Shown one piece after another: positions 27,684-35,205 of a DNA stretch of 64,000 nucleotides. This stretch comes from Ruegeria_C sp040830705. GTDB taxonomy: Bacteria; Pseudomonadota; Alphaproteobacteria; Rhodobacterales; Rhodobacteraceae. The stretch spans positions 62,001 through 126,000 of the forward strand of contig JBFOME010000017.1 of assembly GCA_040830705.1 (NCBI GenBank), read 5' to 3'. The notes below the pieces were generated by a model. It searched no databases. It was not told where the DNA came from and worked only from the letters and a program-made list of their open reading frames with translations. Position numbers and translations under genes: made by a program. Within the stretch, counting starts at the first letter, position 1; every line of letters begins with the position of its first letter.

Positions 27684-28571
27684 TCAGGTCGAGCTTCCCA
27701 AAGCGGGGCGCAGATGCCCGTTTGTGTCTTGCAGCGATGCGCGGGCAACGTCGCGGGTTACGCCGCGCGCCGCCATCAAAATGGCTGTCTTTACATCGCC
27801 ATCGGCGCTGTCGAGTGCGGCTTGCGCCGTTTCTTTCGATACGGCGGCCACTTTGGCGACGATCCCGCAGGCCCGTTCGCGCAGCTTGATATTGTCAGCG
27901 TGCACATTGACCATCATGCCGTCATGCACATGGCCCAGATGCACCGCCATTAGCGTGGACAGTATGTTGAGCGCGATTTTTTGCGCCGTCGCTGCCCCCA
28001 TCCGGGTGGACCCGGACAAGACCTCGGGCGGGGTTTCCAGCAGAACCGCGTGCTCCGCCATCTCCAGCAGCTGCGCATCGCGATTATTGGCGATACCGAT
28101 GAGGGCGGCGCCCTTTGCCTTGGCGAGATGCGCCGCCGCTACAGTGTAAGGTGTTGAGCCGCTGGCCGAAACCGCGATGACCGTGTCGTCGGCGCTGAGG
28201 TCGGCCAAGGCCGCCTCCAACCCATCGGTGTCATCCTCGGTCCCGCCCGGCATCTCGACCCCGGTGGGCAGGCCGCCCGCCATATGGATGCGAATCTGCG
28301 CCGGTGGGATCGAAAAGGTTCCGCCAAGCTCCTGCGCATCAGCAGCCGCCATCAAACCGGAAGAGCCCGCACCAACATAATGAAGGCATCCCCCGCGCCC
28401 GACGGTACGCGCCATCGCCTCAGCCCCCGAACAGATGGCGGGAAGCGTGCCCCGAACCGAAGCTGCCGCAGCGATTTGTCCATCGGCAAGCAGGGACGCA
28501 ATCTTGGCAGGTGGGCGTTGGTCAAGGCCGGTGGCCCCCTCATGTAGGTGCTCTGTGGTTCTTGCGATCAC
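27684..28571 (-). CDS. murQ: N-acetylmuramic acid 6-phosphate etherase
   Basis: A 295-residue MurQ. GTG at 28571 is chosen because a strong ribosome site (GAGGGAG) lies just upstream; the longer frame begins inside the regulatory region. The SIS domain carries CLHYVGAGSSGLMAAADAQE, and the family signature PPEVLSGSTRMGAATAQKIA is clear. The enzyme cleaves the D-lactyl ether of MurNAc-6-phosphate to give GlcNAc-6-phosphate, the substrate of NagA encoded on the opposite arm of this locus. As first gene of the operon it leads the transporter genes, which points to uptake of peptidoglycan-derived sugar. Confidence 0.9.
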   Translation of the reverse strand: MIARTTEHLHEGATGLDQRPPAKIASLLADGQIAAAASVRGTLPAICSGAEAMARTVGRGGCLHYVGAGSSGLMAAADAQELGGTFSIPPAQIRIHMAGGLPTGVEMPGGTEDDTDGLEAALADLSADDTVIAVSASGSTPYTVAAAHLAKAKGAALIGIANNRDAQLLEMAEHAVLLETPPEVLSGSTRMGAATAQKIALNILSTLMAVHLGHVHDGMMVNVHADNIKLRERACGIVAKVAAVSKETAQAALDSADGDVKTAILMAARGVTRDVARASLQDTNGHLRPALGSST

Positions 28572-28598
28572 GCGATTCTCCCTCAGGTTTCCACAAAG

Positions 28599-28631
28599 AT
28601 ACCTATTAGATACCATTTGTCTACCATTTAT
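28599..28631. promoter_or_regulatory. Three 11-bp-period repeats in the murQ/kinase divergent region
   Basis: ATACCTATTAG (28599-28609), ATACCATTTGT (28610-28620) and CTACCATTTAT (28621-28631) follow each other at exactly one helical turn. They lie immediately upstream of murQ. The inverse core GGTA/GGTAT recurs at 28689 and 28720 near the kinase start. Such an array fits an operator for the GntR regulator encoded at 29614, but binding is inferred. Confidence 0.45.
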
Positions 28632-28719
28632 TTGATCGCCACATTATTGCCATGGTTCGCTCGCTTTGCACCACAAATGGTCAATTTTGGTACTATTTAG
28701 GCCTTTGAAATTCTCAAAA

Positions 28720-28741
28720 GGTATTATAAAGGTTTCTATAT
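28720..28741. promoter_or_regulatory. Inverse-orientation 11-bp repeats at the kinase start
   Basis: GGTATTATAAA (28720-28730) and GGTTTCTATAT (28731-28741) are spaced by 11 bp and carry, in the opposite orientation, the ATACC core seen before murQ. They run up to the kinase start codon, where a bound repressor would block initiation. Confidence 0.35.
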
Positions 28742-29627
28742 GACGGATTCGCTCGATATGCCGGTTTTGGCCATTGACGGTGGTGGCACACGCTGCCGCA
28801 TTGCGTTTGTTCGGGGTGATGATCGTCAGGTCATCGAGGTAGGCTCGGCCAATGTCTCAACGGATTTCGATAGCGCGGTGCATCGTCTGCAGGAGGGCCT
28901 CCAGACACTGTCGCGGCGCATCGGCGTTGATCTTGAAACGCTGCACAAACTGCCTGCTTTCGTCGGGTTGGCCGGTGTGACGGGCAATGTGCTTATTGAC
29001 CGGTTGACTGCAACTCTGCCCTTGCGAAACGCGGAATATGCCGATGATCGCCTCGCCGCTTTGCGTGGGGCCTTGGGGCGCGGCGACGGGTTGGTTGCGC
29101 ATTGCGGAACCGGGTCATTCCTTGCGGCGCAGATCGCAGGAACGCAACGGCTGGCCGGTGGCTGGGGTTCCGTTCTTGGGGATGAAGCATCGGCCCAGTG
29201 GGTCGGCCGGTCTGCCCTGTCGCAAGTTCTACATCAGGTTGATGGATTCCTTACGACCTCTCCGATGATCGAAGATTTTCTGACGCAATTCCATAGCGCT
29301 GCGGACATCGTGGCGTTTGCGGGGGACGCCTCCCCGGCAGCATTCGGCGCGTTAGCTCCAAAAGTAACCGCATACGCCAGAGGTGGCGACCCGATCGCCC
29401 TCAAGGTCATGCAAGACGCCGCCGACCACATCGAGGTTTACTTCAAGAAAATGGGCTGGACGCCAGGCATTCCAGTTTGTCTGACCGGCGGGATTGGCCC
29501 GCATTATGCCGCCCATTTTTCAGACGCGATCAAGGCCGTTCTCAGCAAACCTCTGGGTGAACCGCTTGATGGCGCGATTGCGCTCGCACAGGAACGAGGC
29601 AAGGAGATCACTCATGGATATTGCTGA
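28740..29627 (+). CDS. BadF/BadG/BcrA/BcrD-type ATPase, probable N-acetyl amino-sugar kinase
   Basis: A 295-residue ASKHA-fold kinase. Phosphate 1 motif VLAIDGGGTRCRIAF lies near residue 8, and further family segments are LVAHCGTGSFLAAQ, WGSVLGDEASAQWVGR (phosphate 2 / hinge) and VCLTGGIGPHYAAHF (adenosine motif). This family includes eukaryotic N-acetylglucosamine kinase and clostridial MurK, which phosphorylates both MurNAc and GlcNAc. An ABC importer delivers unphosphorylated sugar, so a cytoplasmic kinase is needed before MurQ and NagA can act, and this is the only candidate in the locus. It overlaps the GntR gene by 14 bp. Confidence 0.82.
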   Translation: MTDSLDMPVLAIDGGGTRCRIAFVRGDDRQVIEVGSANVSTDFDSAVHRLQEGLQTLSRRIGVDLETLHKLPAFVGLAGVTGNVLIDRLTATLPLRNAEYADDRLAALRGALGRGDGLVAHCGTGSFLAAQIAGTQRLAGGWGSVLGDEASAQWVGRSALSQVLHQVDGFLTTSPMIEDFLTQFHSAADIVAFAGDASPAAFGALAPKVTAYARGGDPIALKVMQDAADHIEVYFKKMGWTPGIPVCLTGGIGPHYAAHFSDAIKAVLSKPLGEPLDGAIALAQERGKEITHGYC

Positions 29628-30369
29628 GTTTCTGCGTCCCGAAAGCTGGCTCAGCCGCACCGCCGGGCCACGCTATGTGCAGCTTCGCAGGCGGCTGGAG
29701 GCCGGGATCGAGGATGGTATCCTGCCGCCCAACTCCTCCTTGCCCCCGGAACGCGAGATTGCAGAGATCACCGATCTCTCGCGTGTTACTGTCCGCAAGG
29801 CCATTCAGGAACTGGTGCGAGAAGGCACGGTGGAGCAGCGTCAGGGATCTGGTTCTTTCGTCCTTGAACCGGTCACTCGTGTGGAGCAATCGCTTTCCCA
29901 TCTGACCTCCTTCACCGAAGACATGCAGCGCCGCGGGCTTGAGACCACGTCGAAATGGCTGGAACGCGGCATCTTCATGCCTTCGCCTGAAGAGGTGCTT
30001 GGCCTTGGTCTTGCCGCCGGGGACCAGGTCGCCCGCATTTATCGTTTGCGCGAAGCAGGTGGGCGCCCGATGGCGTTGGAACGCGCGGCCCTGCCGCTCG
30101 ACATCCTACCGAACCCGACATCTGTGACGACTTCGCTTTACGAGTTGTTGGAGCAGTCCGGCACCCGCCCCATCCGTGCGGTACAGAAAATCTCTGCCAT
30201 CAACCTCGAAGCGGAAGAAGCTGATCTTCTTGGCGTAGCGGAAGGCACCGCCGGTTTGCGCATCCAGCGCACCTCTTATCTGCAAAGCGGGCGGGTCGCG
30301 GAACTCACCCGATCAATCTATCGCGGCGACGCCTACGACTTTGTGGCAGAGCTGCGTCTTTCTCATTGA
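29614..30369 (+). CDS. GntR-family regulator, HutC subfamily
   Basis: A 251-residue regulator starting at ATG 29614, inside the end of the kinase gene. The N-terminal winged helix contains RRLEAGIEDGILPPNSSLPP and RVTVRKAIQELVREG (about residues 20-85). The C-terminal UTRA effector domain (about 95-245) includes RIYRLREAGGRPMALERAAL. HutC-type members linked to amino-sugar genes (NagR, DasR) respond to phosphorylated glucosamine derivatives. By analogy it should repress both arms of this locus through repeats in the 28.6-28.74 kb region. The effector is inferred. Confidence 0.88.
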   Translation: MDIAEFLRPESWLSRTAGPRYVQLRRRLEAGIEDGILPPNSSLPPEREIAEITDLSRVTVRKAIQELVREGTVEQRQGSGSFVLEPVTRVEQSLSHLTSFTEDMQRRGLETTSKWLERGIFMPSPEEVLGLGLAAGDQVARIYRLREAGGRPMALERAALPLDILPNPTSVTTSLYELLEQSGTRPIRAVQKISAINLEAEEADLLGVAEGTAGLRIQRTSYLQSGRVAELTRSIYRGDAYDFVAELRLSH

Positions 30370-30382
30370 AAAGGCATTGCAA

Positions 30383-31411
30383 ATGATCCCTGGCACAACA
30401 CTCATGCGACGGGAAATCGACGAGATTCCCGACGCTGTCGAACGTCTTTTGTCGAAAGGCGGAGACGACATAAGAAATGCTGCAGAGGCGGCGCGTCAAA
30501 TGGATCCGAACTTCCTGTTGTCGGTCGCGCGCGGCTCATCCGATCACGCCTGTACCTACCTGAAATATGCCAGCGAATTGGTCCTGCGCCGTCCGATGGC
30601 TTCGGTCGGACCATCCGTGAAGTCGATCTATGATGTCGACCTTATCTCGGACGGCGCGCTTTGTCTTTCGGTGTCGCAATCGGGTATGAGCCCCGATATC
30701 GTGCGGATGACACAGGCTGTCACGGCCTCGAAAGGCCTGTCAGTCGCCATCACCAACAATCCCGATTCCGACCTCGCCAAGGTCGCGTCCGCGACCCTGC
30801 CGATCCATGCAGGCCCCGAGTTGAGCGTCGCGGCGACAAAAACATTCGTCACATCACTGGTTGCTGGCCTTTGGCTGATTGCTGAAATCAAGCAGGACGA
30901 GGACCTGATCCACGCCATTAGGGCCCTCCCCGCCCATCTGGCCGCGGCTACGGGCTGTGACTGGTCAGAAGCCGCCGCCGCACTGGACGGCCGCTCGCTG
31001 TTCACGCTAGGGCGGGGACCCTCTTGGGCCATTGCCAACGAGGCGGCGCTGAAATTCAAGGAAACCTGCCTCATTCATGCCGAAAGCTACTCCTCGGCCG
31101 AGGTATTGCATGGACCGGTTTCCATCATTGAGCAGGGGTTCCCGGTGATTGGCTTTGCCGCCAACGATTCCGCCGAAAGCAGCTTGGCAACGGTGGCCGA
31201 TGCGCTGGCCGACAAGGGAGCCACCGTCTTTGCGACCACGACCAAGCTCAACAAGGCGACTGCGCTGCCGCACACACGTACCGACCACTGGCTGACCGAT
31301 CCGATTGCTGCCATCGTGTCCTTTTATGGCATGGTCGAGGAGGTCGCCCGCAATCGCGGCATCGATCCTGACACGCCGAGGCATCTGAGGAAAGTGACAG
31401 AGACCGTATGA
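30383..31411 (+). CDS. SIS-domain aminosugar isomerase/deaminase (NagB-II / GlmS C-domain type)
   Basis: A 342-residue protein with two SIS domains and no glutaminase domain. Motifs: VARGSSDHACTYLKYASE, LSVSQSGMSPD, VAATKTFVTSLVAG, NEAALKFKETCLIHAES, VLHGPVSI and a C-terminal DTPRHLRKVT. This is the arrangement of the alternative glucosamine-6-phosphate deaminase NagB-II, which converts GlcN-6-P to fructose-6-P and ammonia. No classical NagB is in the locus, so it fills that step. Start ATG 30383 lies 13 bp after the GntR stop. The stop overlaps nagA by 4 bp. Confidence 0.83.
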   Translation: MIPGTTLMRREIDEIPDAVERLLSKGGDDIRNAAEAARQMDPNFLLSVARGSSDHACTYLKYASELVLRRPMASVGPSVKSIYDVDLISDGALCLSVSQSGMSPDIVRMTQAVTASKGLSVAITNNPDSDLAKVASATLPIHAGPELSVAATKTFVTSLVAGLWLIAEIKQDEDLIHAIRALPAHLAAATGCDWSEAAAALDGRSLFTLGRGPSWAIANEAALKFKETCLIHAESYSSAEVLHGPVSIIEQGFPVIGFAANDSAESSLATVADALADKGATVFATTTKLNKATALPHTRTDHWLTDPIAAIVSFYGMVEEVARNRGIDPDTPRHLRKVTETV

Positions 31412-32565
31412 CCCGCTCCACCGTGACATATATCGGCTGCCAGTTTTTTGACGGCTACCGTCTTCATGACGGCAAGGCGGCTTGCTTTCGAGACGGGGTT
31501 TTCTCCGGGTTGATTCCGGAGATGGACGTCAACGAAGATGGCAAGGTCGTTACGCTGAATGGTGGTATCCTGTCTCCGGGATATGTTGATCTGCAGGTCA
31601 ATGGCGGCGACGGCGTGATGTTCAACGACGATCCCTCGGTAGAAACATTGAAACGCATCGCAAGTGCCCATCGATGCCTGGGGACCGCAACGATCCTTCC
31701 GACGCTGATAACTGACACGCCCGAGAAGACCAAAGCCTCCATTGACGCAACACGATCTGCCATTCGCAGTGGTGTTCCCGGCATTGCGGGGCTGCACCTA
31801 GAGGGCCCGCATCTCAGCGTTGCCCGCAAAGGCGCGCATGACGCCGATCTGATCCGCCCGATGGAAGACACAGATCTTCTACACCTTCTCGAAGCGAAGA
31901 CAGAATTGCCGGTTCTGAAAGTCACCATCGCGCCAGAGAGTGTTTCGCTTGATCAAGTCGCGAAGCTGGCCGCAGCTGGCATTCTGGTTTCGCTTGGGCA
32001 CACGGATACCGATTTCGCGACCTGCAGGTCATATGCCGAGGCGGGAGCCCGGTGCGTCACACATCTGTTCAATGCGATGAGCCAGATTGGTAGTCGGGAA
32101 CCCGGACTTGTTGGCGCAACGCTGGCCACCGGAACCTTGTCCGCGGGGCTGATCGCTGATGGTATCCACGTCCATCCTGCTGCAATGCGCCTGGCGTGGG
32201 ATAGCAAGTTTGGACCCGGTCGCATCTTCCTCGTGAGTGATGCCATGGCAGTGGCTGGGACCACCGAAACGGAGTTCTTGCTAGAGGGTCGCTGCATTTC
32301 ACGCAAGGACGGGCGGTTGACGCTTGAAGATGGAACGCTCGCTGGGGCCGATCTGGATTTGACGACGGCGATCCGCGTCCTCACCAAAGATGTGGGCATT
32401 GCGATGGAAGAGGCTTTGCAGGCTGCAACAACGATACCGGGGGCTCTGATTGACCATCAGGTGGCTGCAGAGCCCGGAATGACTAGGCTTGCCGACATGA
32501 TCCACATCACTTCCGGCATGCGTCACGCGACTTCCCTAGAGCCGTATATTCAGACGCCTGCCTGA
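31408..32565 (+). CDS. nagA: N-acetylglucosamine-6-phosphate deacetylase
   Basis: A 385-residue amidohydrolase-fold enzyme. Signature segments are intact: PGYVDLQVNGGDGVMF, GLHLEGPHLSVARKGAHD (metal Glu), SLGHTDTDF, THLFNAMSQI and FLVSDAMAVAG (catalytic Asp). It removes the acetyl group from GlcNAc-6-P, supplying GlcN-6-P to the SIS protein encoded just upstream. Last gene of the plus-strand arm, facing the xdh LysR gene. Confidence 0.92.
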   Translation: MTRSTVTYIGCQFFDGYRLHDGKAACFRDGVFSGLIPEMDVNEDGKVVTLNGGILSPGYVDLQVNGGDGVMFNDDPSVETLKRIASAHRCLGTATILPTLITDTPEKTKASIDATRSAIRSGVPGIAGLHLEGPHLSVARKGAHDADLIRPMEDTDLLHLLEAKTELPVLKVTIAPESVSLDQVAKLAAAGILVSLGHTDTDFATCRSYAEAGARCVTHLFNAMSQIGSREPGLVGATLATGTLSAGLIADGIHVHPAAMRLAWDSKFGPGRIFLVSDAMAVAGTTETEFLLEGRCISRKDGRLTLEDGTLAGADLDLTTAIRVLTKDVGIAMEEALQAATTIPGALIDHQVAAEPGMTRLADMIHITSGMRHATSLEPYIQTPA

Positions 32566-32648
32566 TGTTGTCCCGATTGTTGTTGCGGGGCTGTCGCACT
32601 GTCTGAAAGGGGTCGTCAGATCGGGGACATATCGCCAAAAGCCATTCG

Positions 32649-33551
32649 CTATCGGAGCATCGCCTTACTGCGATTCACGATGTGGTCTACGAAAAGCCGC
32701 ACCTTTGGATCCTGCAGCTTCTTGTGAGGGTAAATGCAGCCGAAAATTGTTGGGAGCGGTGGGGTATCTGGCAGAATCTCAACCAGTTCTCCCTTCGAGA
32801 GATGCTCGAATACATCGAACCGTGGTTTGTTGACGATGCCGCGGCCCGCAAGCGCCCAGTCTGTCAGAACGTCACCGTCATCGGCATCAAACTTGCCGCG
32901 AACCTCCAGCTTGACTGGCCCGGCATCCGTGTTGAGCGTCCAGAAGTATTCCGGCGATCGTGGATATCGCAGCAACAGACAATTATGATTCATATGCAGA
33001 AGATCCTCTGGTGTTTCCGGCCTGCCAAATTCCGAAAGATACCGTGGGGACGCACAAAGAACCCGCTCGCAATCGGCGATCTTGCGCAGCTTCATGTTCG
33101 AATCCTGTGGTTGACTAACAAAAAACGCAACATCCAAACCATCAGCGAGCATATCGACCTTTCGATCCGACAGCCGCATCCTGACTTCGGTTTCCGGGAA
33201 GGCTTCGACAAAATCGGGGACCAGTGGCGCAACTATTCTGCGGCCCACTCCCAGTGGGGCGGTGACTCGAATGGCACCTCTGGGACTGTCTGAGAAATTG
33301 GCAACTTTGGCCTCTGCCGTTTCCAAAGCCAGCAAGACGCTCTTTGCCTCGTCATAAAAGATGGTACCGACCTCGGTGGGCGTGATTGATCGCGTGGTTC
33401 GGTTGAACAACCGCACTCCAAGGCGTTTTTCGAGTTCCTTGATTCGCTTACTCGCCACCGCAGGCGTAAGCCTGAGGTCTCGCCCGCCCGAGGTGATGCT
33501 ACCCAGTTCAACCACTCGGACAAAGACGCGCAAGCTTTCAACATAGGACAT
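32649..33551 (-). CDS. LysR-family regulator, divergent from xdhA
   Basis: A 300-residue LysR protein: HTH about 1-62 (MSYVESLRVFVRVVELGSIT; RTTRSITPTEVGTIFYDEA) and effector domain about 90-295. It resembles the regulator at 51849-52781 along its whole length: both begin MSY, share RVxELGS, TTRS(I/L)TPTE, APLGVGRR, DSNxxxRKIAD and DDGDVLTDWALAG. The two stand at opposite ends of the purine locus, so they look like duplicated purine-pathway regulators. A 6-bp-arm inverted repeat in the gap to xdhA is a likely binding site. Confidence 0.88.
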   Translation of the reverse strand: MSYVESLRVFVRVVELGSITSGGRDLRLTPAVASKRIKELEKRLGVRLFNRTTRSITPTEVGTIFYDEAKSVLLALETAEAKVANFSDSPRGAIRVTAPLGVGRRIVAPLVPDFVEAFPETEVRMRLSDRKVDMLADGLDVAFFVSQPQDSNMKLRKIADCERVLCASPRYLSEFGRPETPEDLLHMNHNCLLLRYPRSPEYFWTLNTDAGPVKLEVRGKFDADDGDVLTDWALAGRGIVNKPRFDVFEHLSKGELVEILPDTPPLPTIFGCIYPHKKLQDPKVRLFVDHIVNRSKAMLR

Positions 33552-33609
33552 TCTTTTGACATGCCTTGATCAGATTATGCGTGTTCAGACTGCGCCTTCG
33601 ATATTCTAT

Positions 33610-33628
33610 TTTCAATGAATTGTTGAAA
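33610..33628. promoter_or_regulatory. Inverted repeat in the LysR/xdhA promoter region
   Basis: TTTCAA (33610-33615) and TTGAAA (33623-33628) flank a 7-bp spacer, and the centre is AT-rich as in LysR boxes of the T-N11-A kind. It lies in the 173-bp divergent region, about 100 bp before the xdhA start. It is probably the site of the adjacent LysR regulator; this is inferred from position and symmetry. Confidence 0.45.
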
Positions 33629-33724
33629 GTATTTGCCGTTTGCGGCTGTTTTCTGCCATAATACGCCGCTCTACACTGGCCCGGAATTGACATGTTGCAA
33701 CCTTGATTCCGGGAGCCGACGAGC

Positions 33725-35188
33725 ATGGCGCATCGCAGTGAAATCCGATTTGTACTGAACGGCCGGGACATTTCGGTCAGTGACGTCGGCGCGAGTCAGA
33801 CATTGCTCGACTATCTTCGTCTTGACCGGCGCCTGACTGGCAGCAAAGAGGGCTGTGCCGAAGGTGATTGTGGCGCCTGTACCGTCCTCGTCGGACGTTT
33901 GGACGGCACCGGCCTGACCTACGCGCCTGTTAACGCCTGCATCCGGTTTCTCGCATCGGTGGATGGATGTCATGTGGTTACGGTCGAGTATTTGTCGGGA
34001 CCCGACGGGCGTTTGCATCCGGTTCAGCAAGCCATGATCGACCACCATGGCAGCCAGTGCGGGTTTTGCACGCCCGGAATTGTCATGTCGCTCTATGCGC
34101 TCTGGATGGCGACGCCGGAGCCCTCCGAACGGCAGGTTGAAACGGCCTTGCAGGGCAACCTCTGCCGCTGCACCGGATACGAGCCGATCATCCGTGCCGC
34201 GGTTGCGGTCAGCCGTTACGGATCACCAGCGGCGGATCATTTGAACACGGAGCGCAATGATATCGCAACGCGCTTGCAAGGGTTGCAGGACGGCAAGCGC
34301 GTTGTGACGGGGCCAGAGAATAACCTCAGCATTCTGCCATCGGACGTGGATGACTTTGCCGATTGCCTGCTCGATCACCCCGAGGCAACGATCGTCGCCG
34401 GTGCTACGGATGTCGGGCTCTGGGTGACCAAGTTCTTGCGGAACATAGGCCCAGCCATCTTCATTGGACACTTGAACGACCTGAAGGCGGTCGAGAGGCA
34501 AGGCGACACCCTGCTGATTGGTGCCGGGGCCAGCTATACCGAGTGTCAGGATGCGCTTTCGCTCCACCTGCCGTACCTGTCGGCCTACTGGGACCGCATT
34601 GCGGGATGGCAGGTGCGCAACATGGGAACTGTCGGCGGCAATATCGCAAACGGTTCGCCGATTGGTGATACCCCTCCGGTCCTGATCGCTCTTGGTGCCG
34701 AAATCACGCTACGGCGCGGGTCCGAACGTCGGGCCCTGTTGCTGGAGGATTTCTTTGTCGACTATGGCAAGCAGGACCGTCACCCCGGTGAATTTGTCGA
34801 ATCCATCCGCATTCCGCTTCCCGCATCAAACCAACGCAATGCGGCCTACAAGATTTCCAAACGCCGGGATGAGGATATCTCCTCGGTGGCTGTCGGGATC
34901 AATGTTGGTGTCACCGACGACGTGATAACCACCTGCCGCATCGCCTTTGGCGGCATGGCGGCGACGCCAAAGCGCGCAACGGCTGCCGAAAAGGCCCTTG
35001 TCGGTCAGATCTGGTCTGAATCGGCTTTCGAACTGGCCGCCGCAGCACTTCCGCAGGATTTCAGCCCGCTCAGCGATTGGCGTGCCTCGTCCGACTACCG
35101 GATGCTTTCGGCCCAGAACCTGCTGCGACGGTTCTTCCTTGAACACGATGCCGCGACGGCGACCCCCATTCAACTGGCCTCCGCCTGA
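33725..35188 (+). CDS. xdhA: Xanthine dehydrogenase small subunit (2Fe-2S/FAD)
   Basis: A 487-residue XdhA. The first [2Fe-2S] motif is KEGCAEGDCGACTV (about 40-53), the second is CGFCTPGIVMS (about 112) with CRCTGYEPI. From about residue 190 a FAD domain follows (VAGATDVGLWVT; NMGTVGGNIANGSPIGDTPP), then the CO-dehydrogenase flavoprotein C-terminal domain (KISKRRDEDISSVA). It passes electrons from the molybdenum subunit through iron-sulfur clusters to FAD and NAD. First gene of the purine operon, 17 bp ahead of xdhB. Confidence 0.94.
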   Translation: MAHRSEIRFVLNGRDISVSDVGASQTLLDYLRLDRRLTGSKEGCAEGDCGACTVLVGRLDGTGLTYAPVNACIRFLASVDGCHVVTVEYLSGPDGRLHPVQQAMIDHHGSQCGFCTPGIVMSLYALWMATPEPSERQVETALQGNLCRCTGYEPIIRAAVAVSRYGSPAADHLNTERNDIATRLQGLQDGKRVVTGPENNLSILPSDVDDFADCLLDHPEATIVAGATDVGLWVTKFLRNIGPAIFIGHLNDLKAVERQGDTLLIGAGASYTECQDALSLHLPYLSAYWDRIAGWQVRNMGTVGGNIANGSPIGDTPPVLIALGAEITLRRGSERRALLLEDFFVDYGKQDRHPGEFVESIRIPLPASNQRNAAYKISKRRDEDISSVAVGINVGVTDDVITTCRIAFGGMAATPKRATAAEKALVGQIWSESAFELAAAALPQDFSPLSDWRASSDYRMLSAQNLLRRFFLEHDAATATPIQLASA

Positions 35189-35205
35189 CAGAAGGAAATG
35201 ACCCG

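Noticed and set aside
26757..28149. Two long plus-strand frames (about 297 and 308 codons) over the sugar-binding protein and murQ genes
   Set aside because: Both are antisense to genes with complete domain motifs and lack recognisable motifs of their own.
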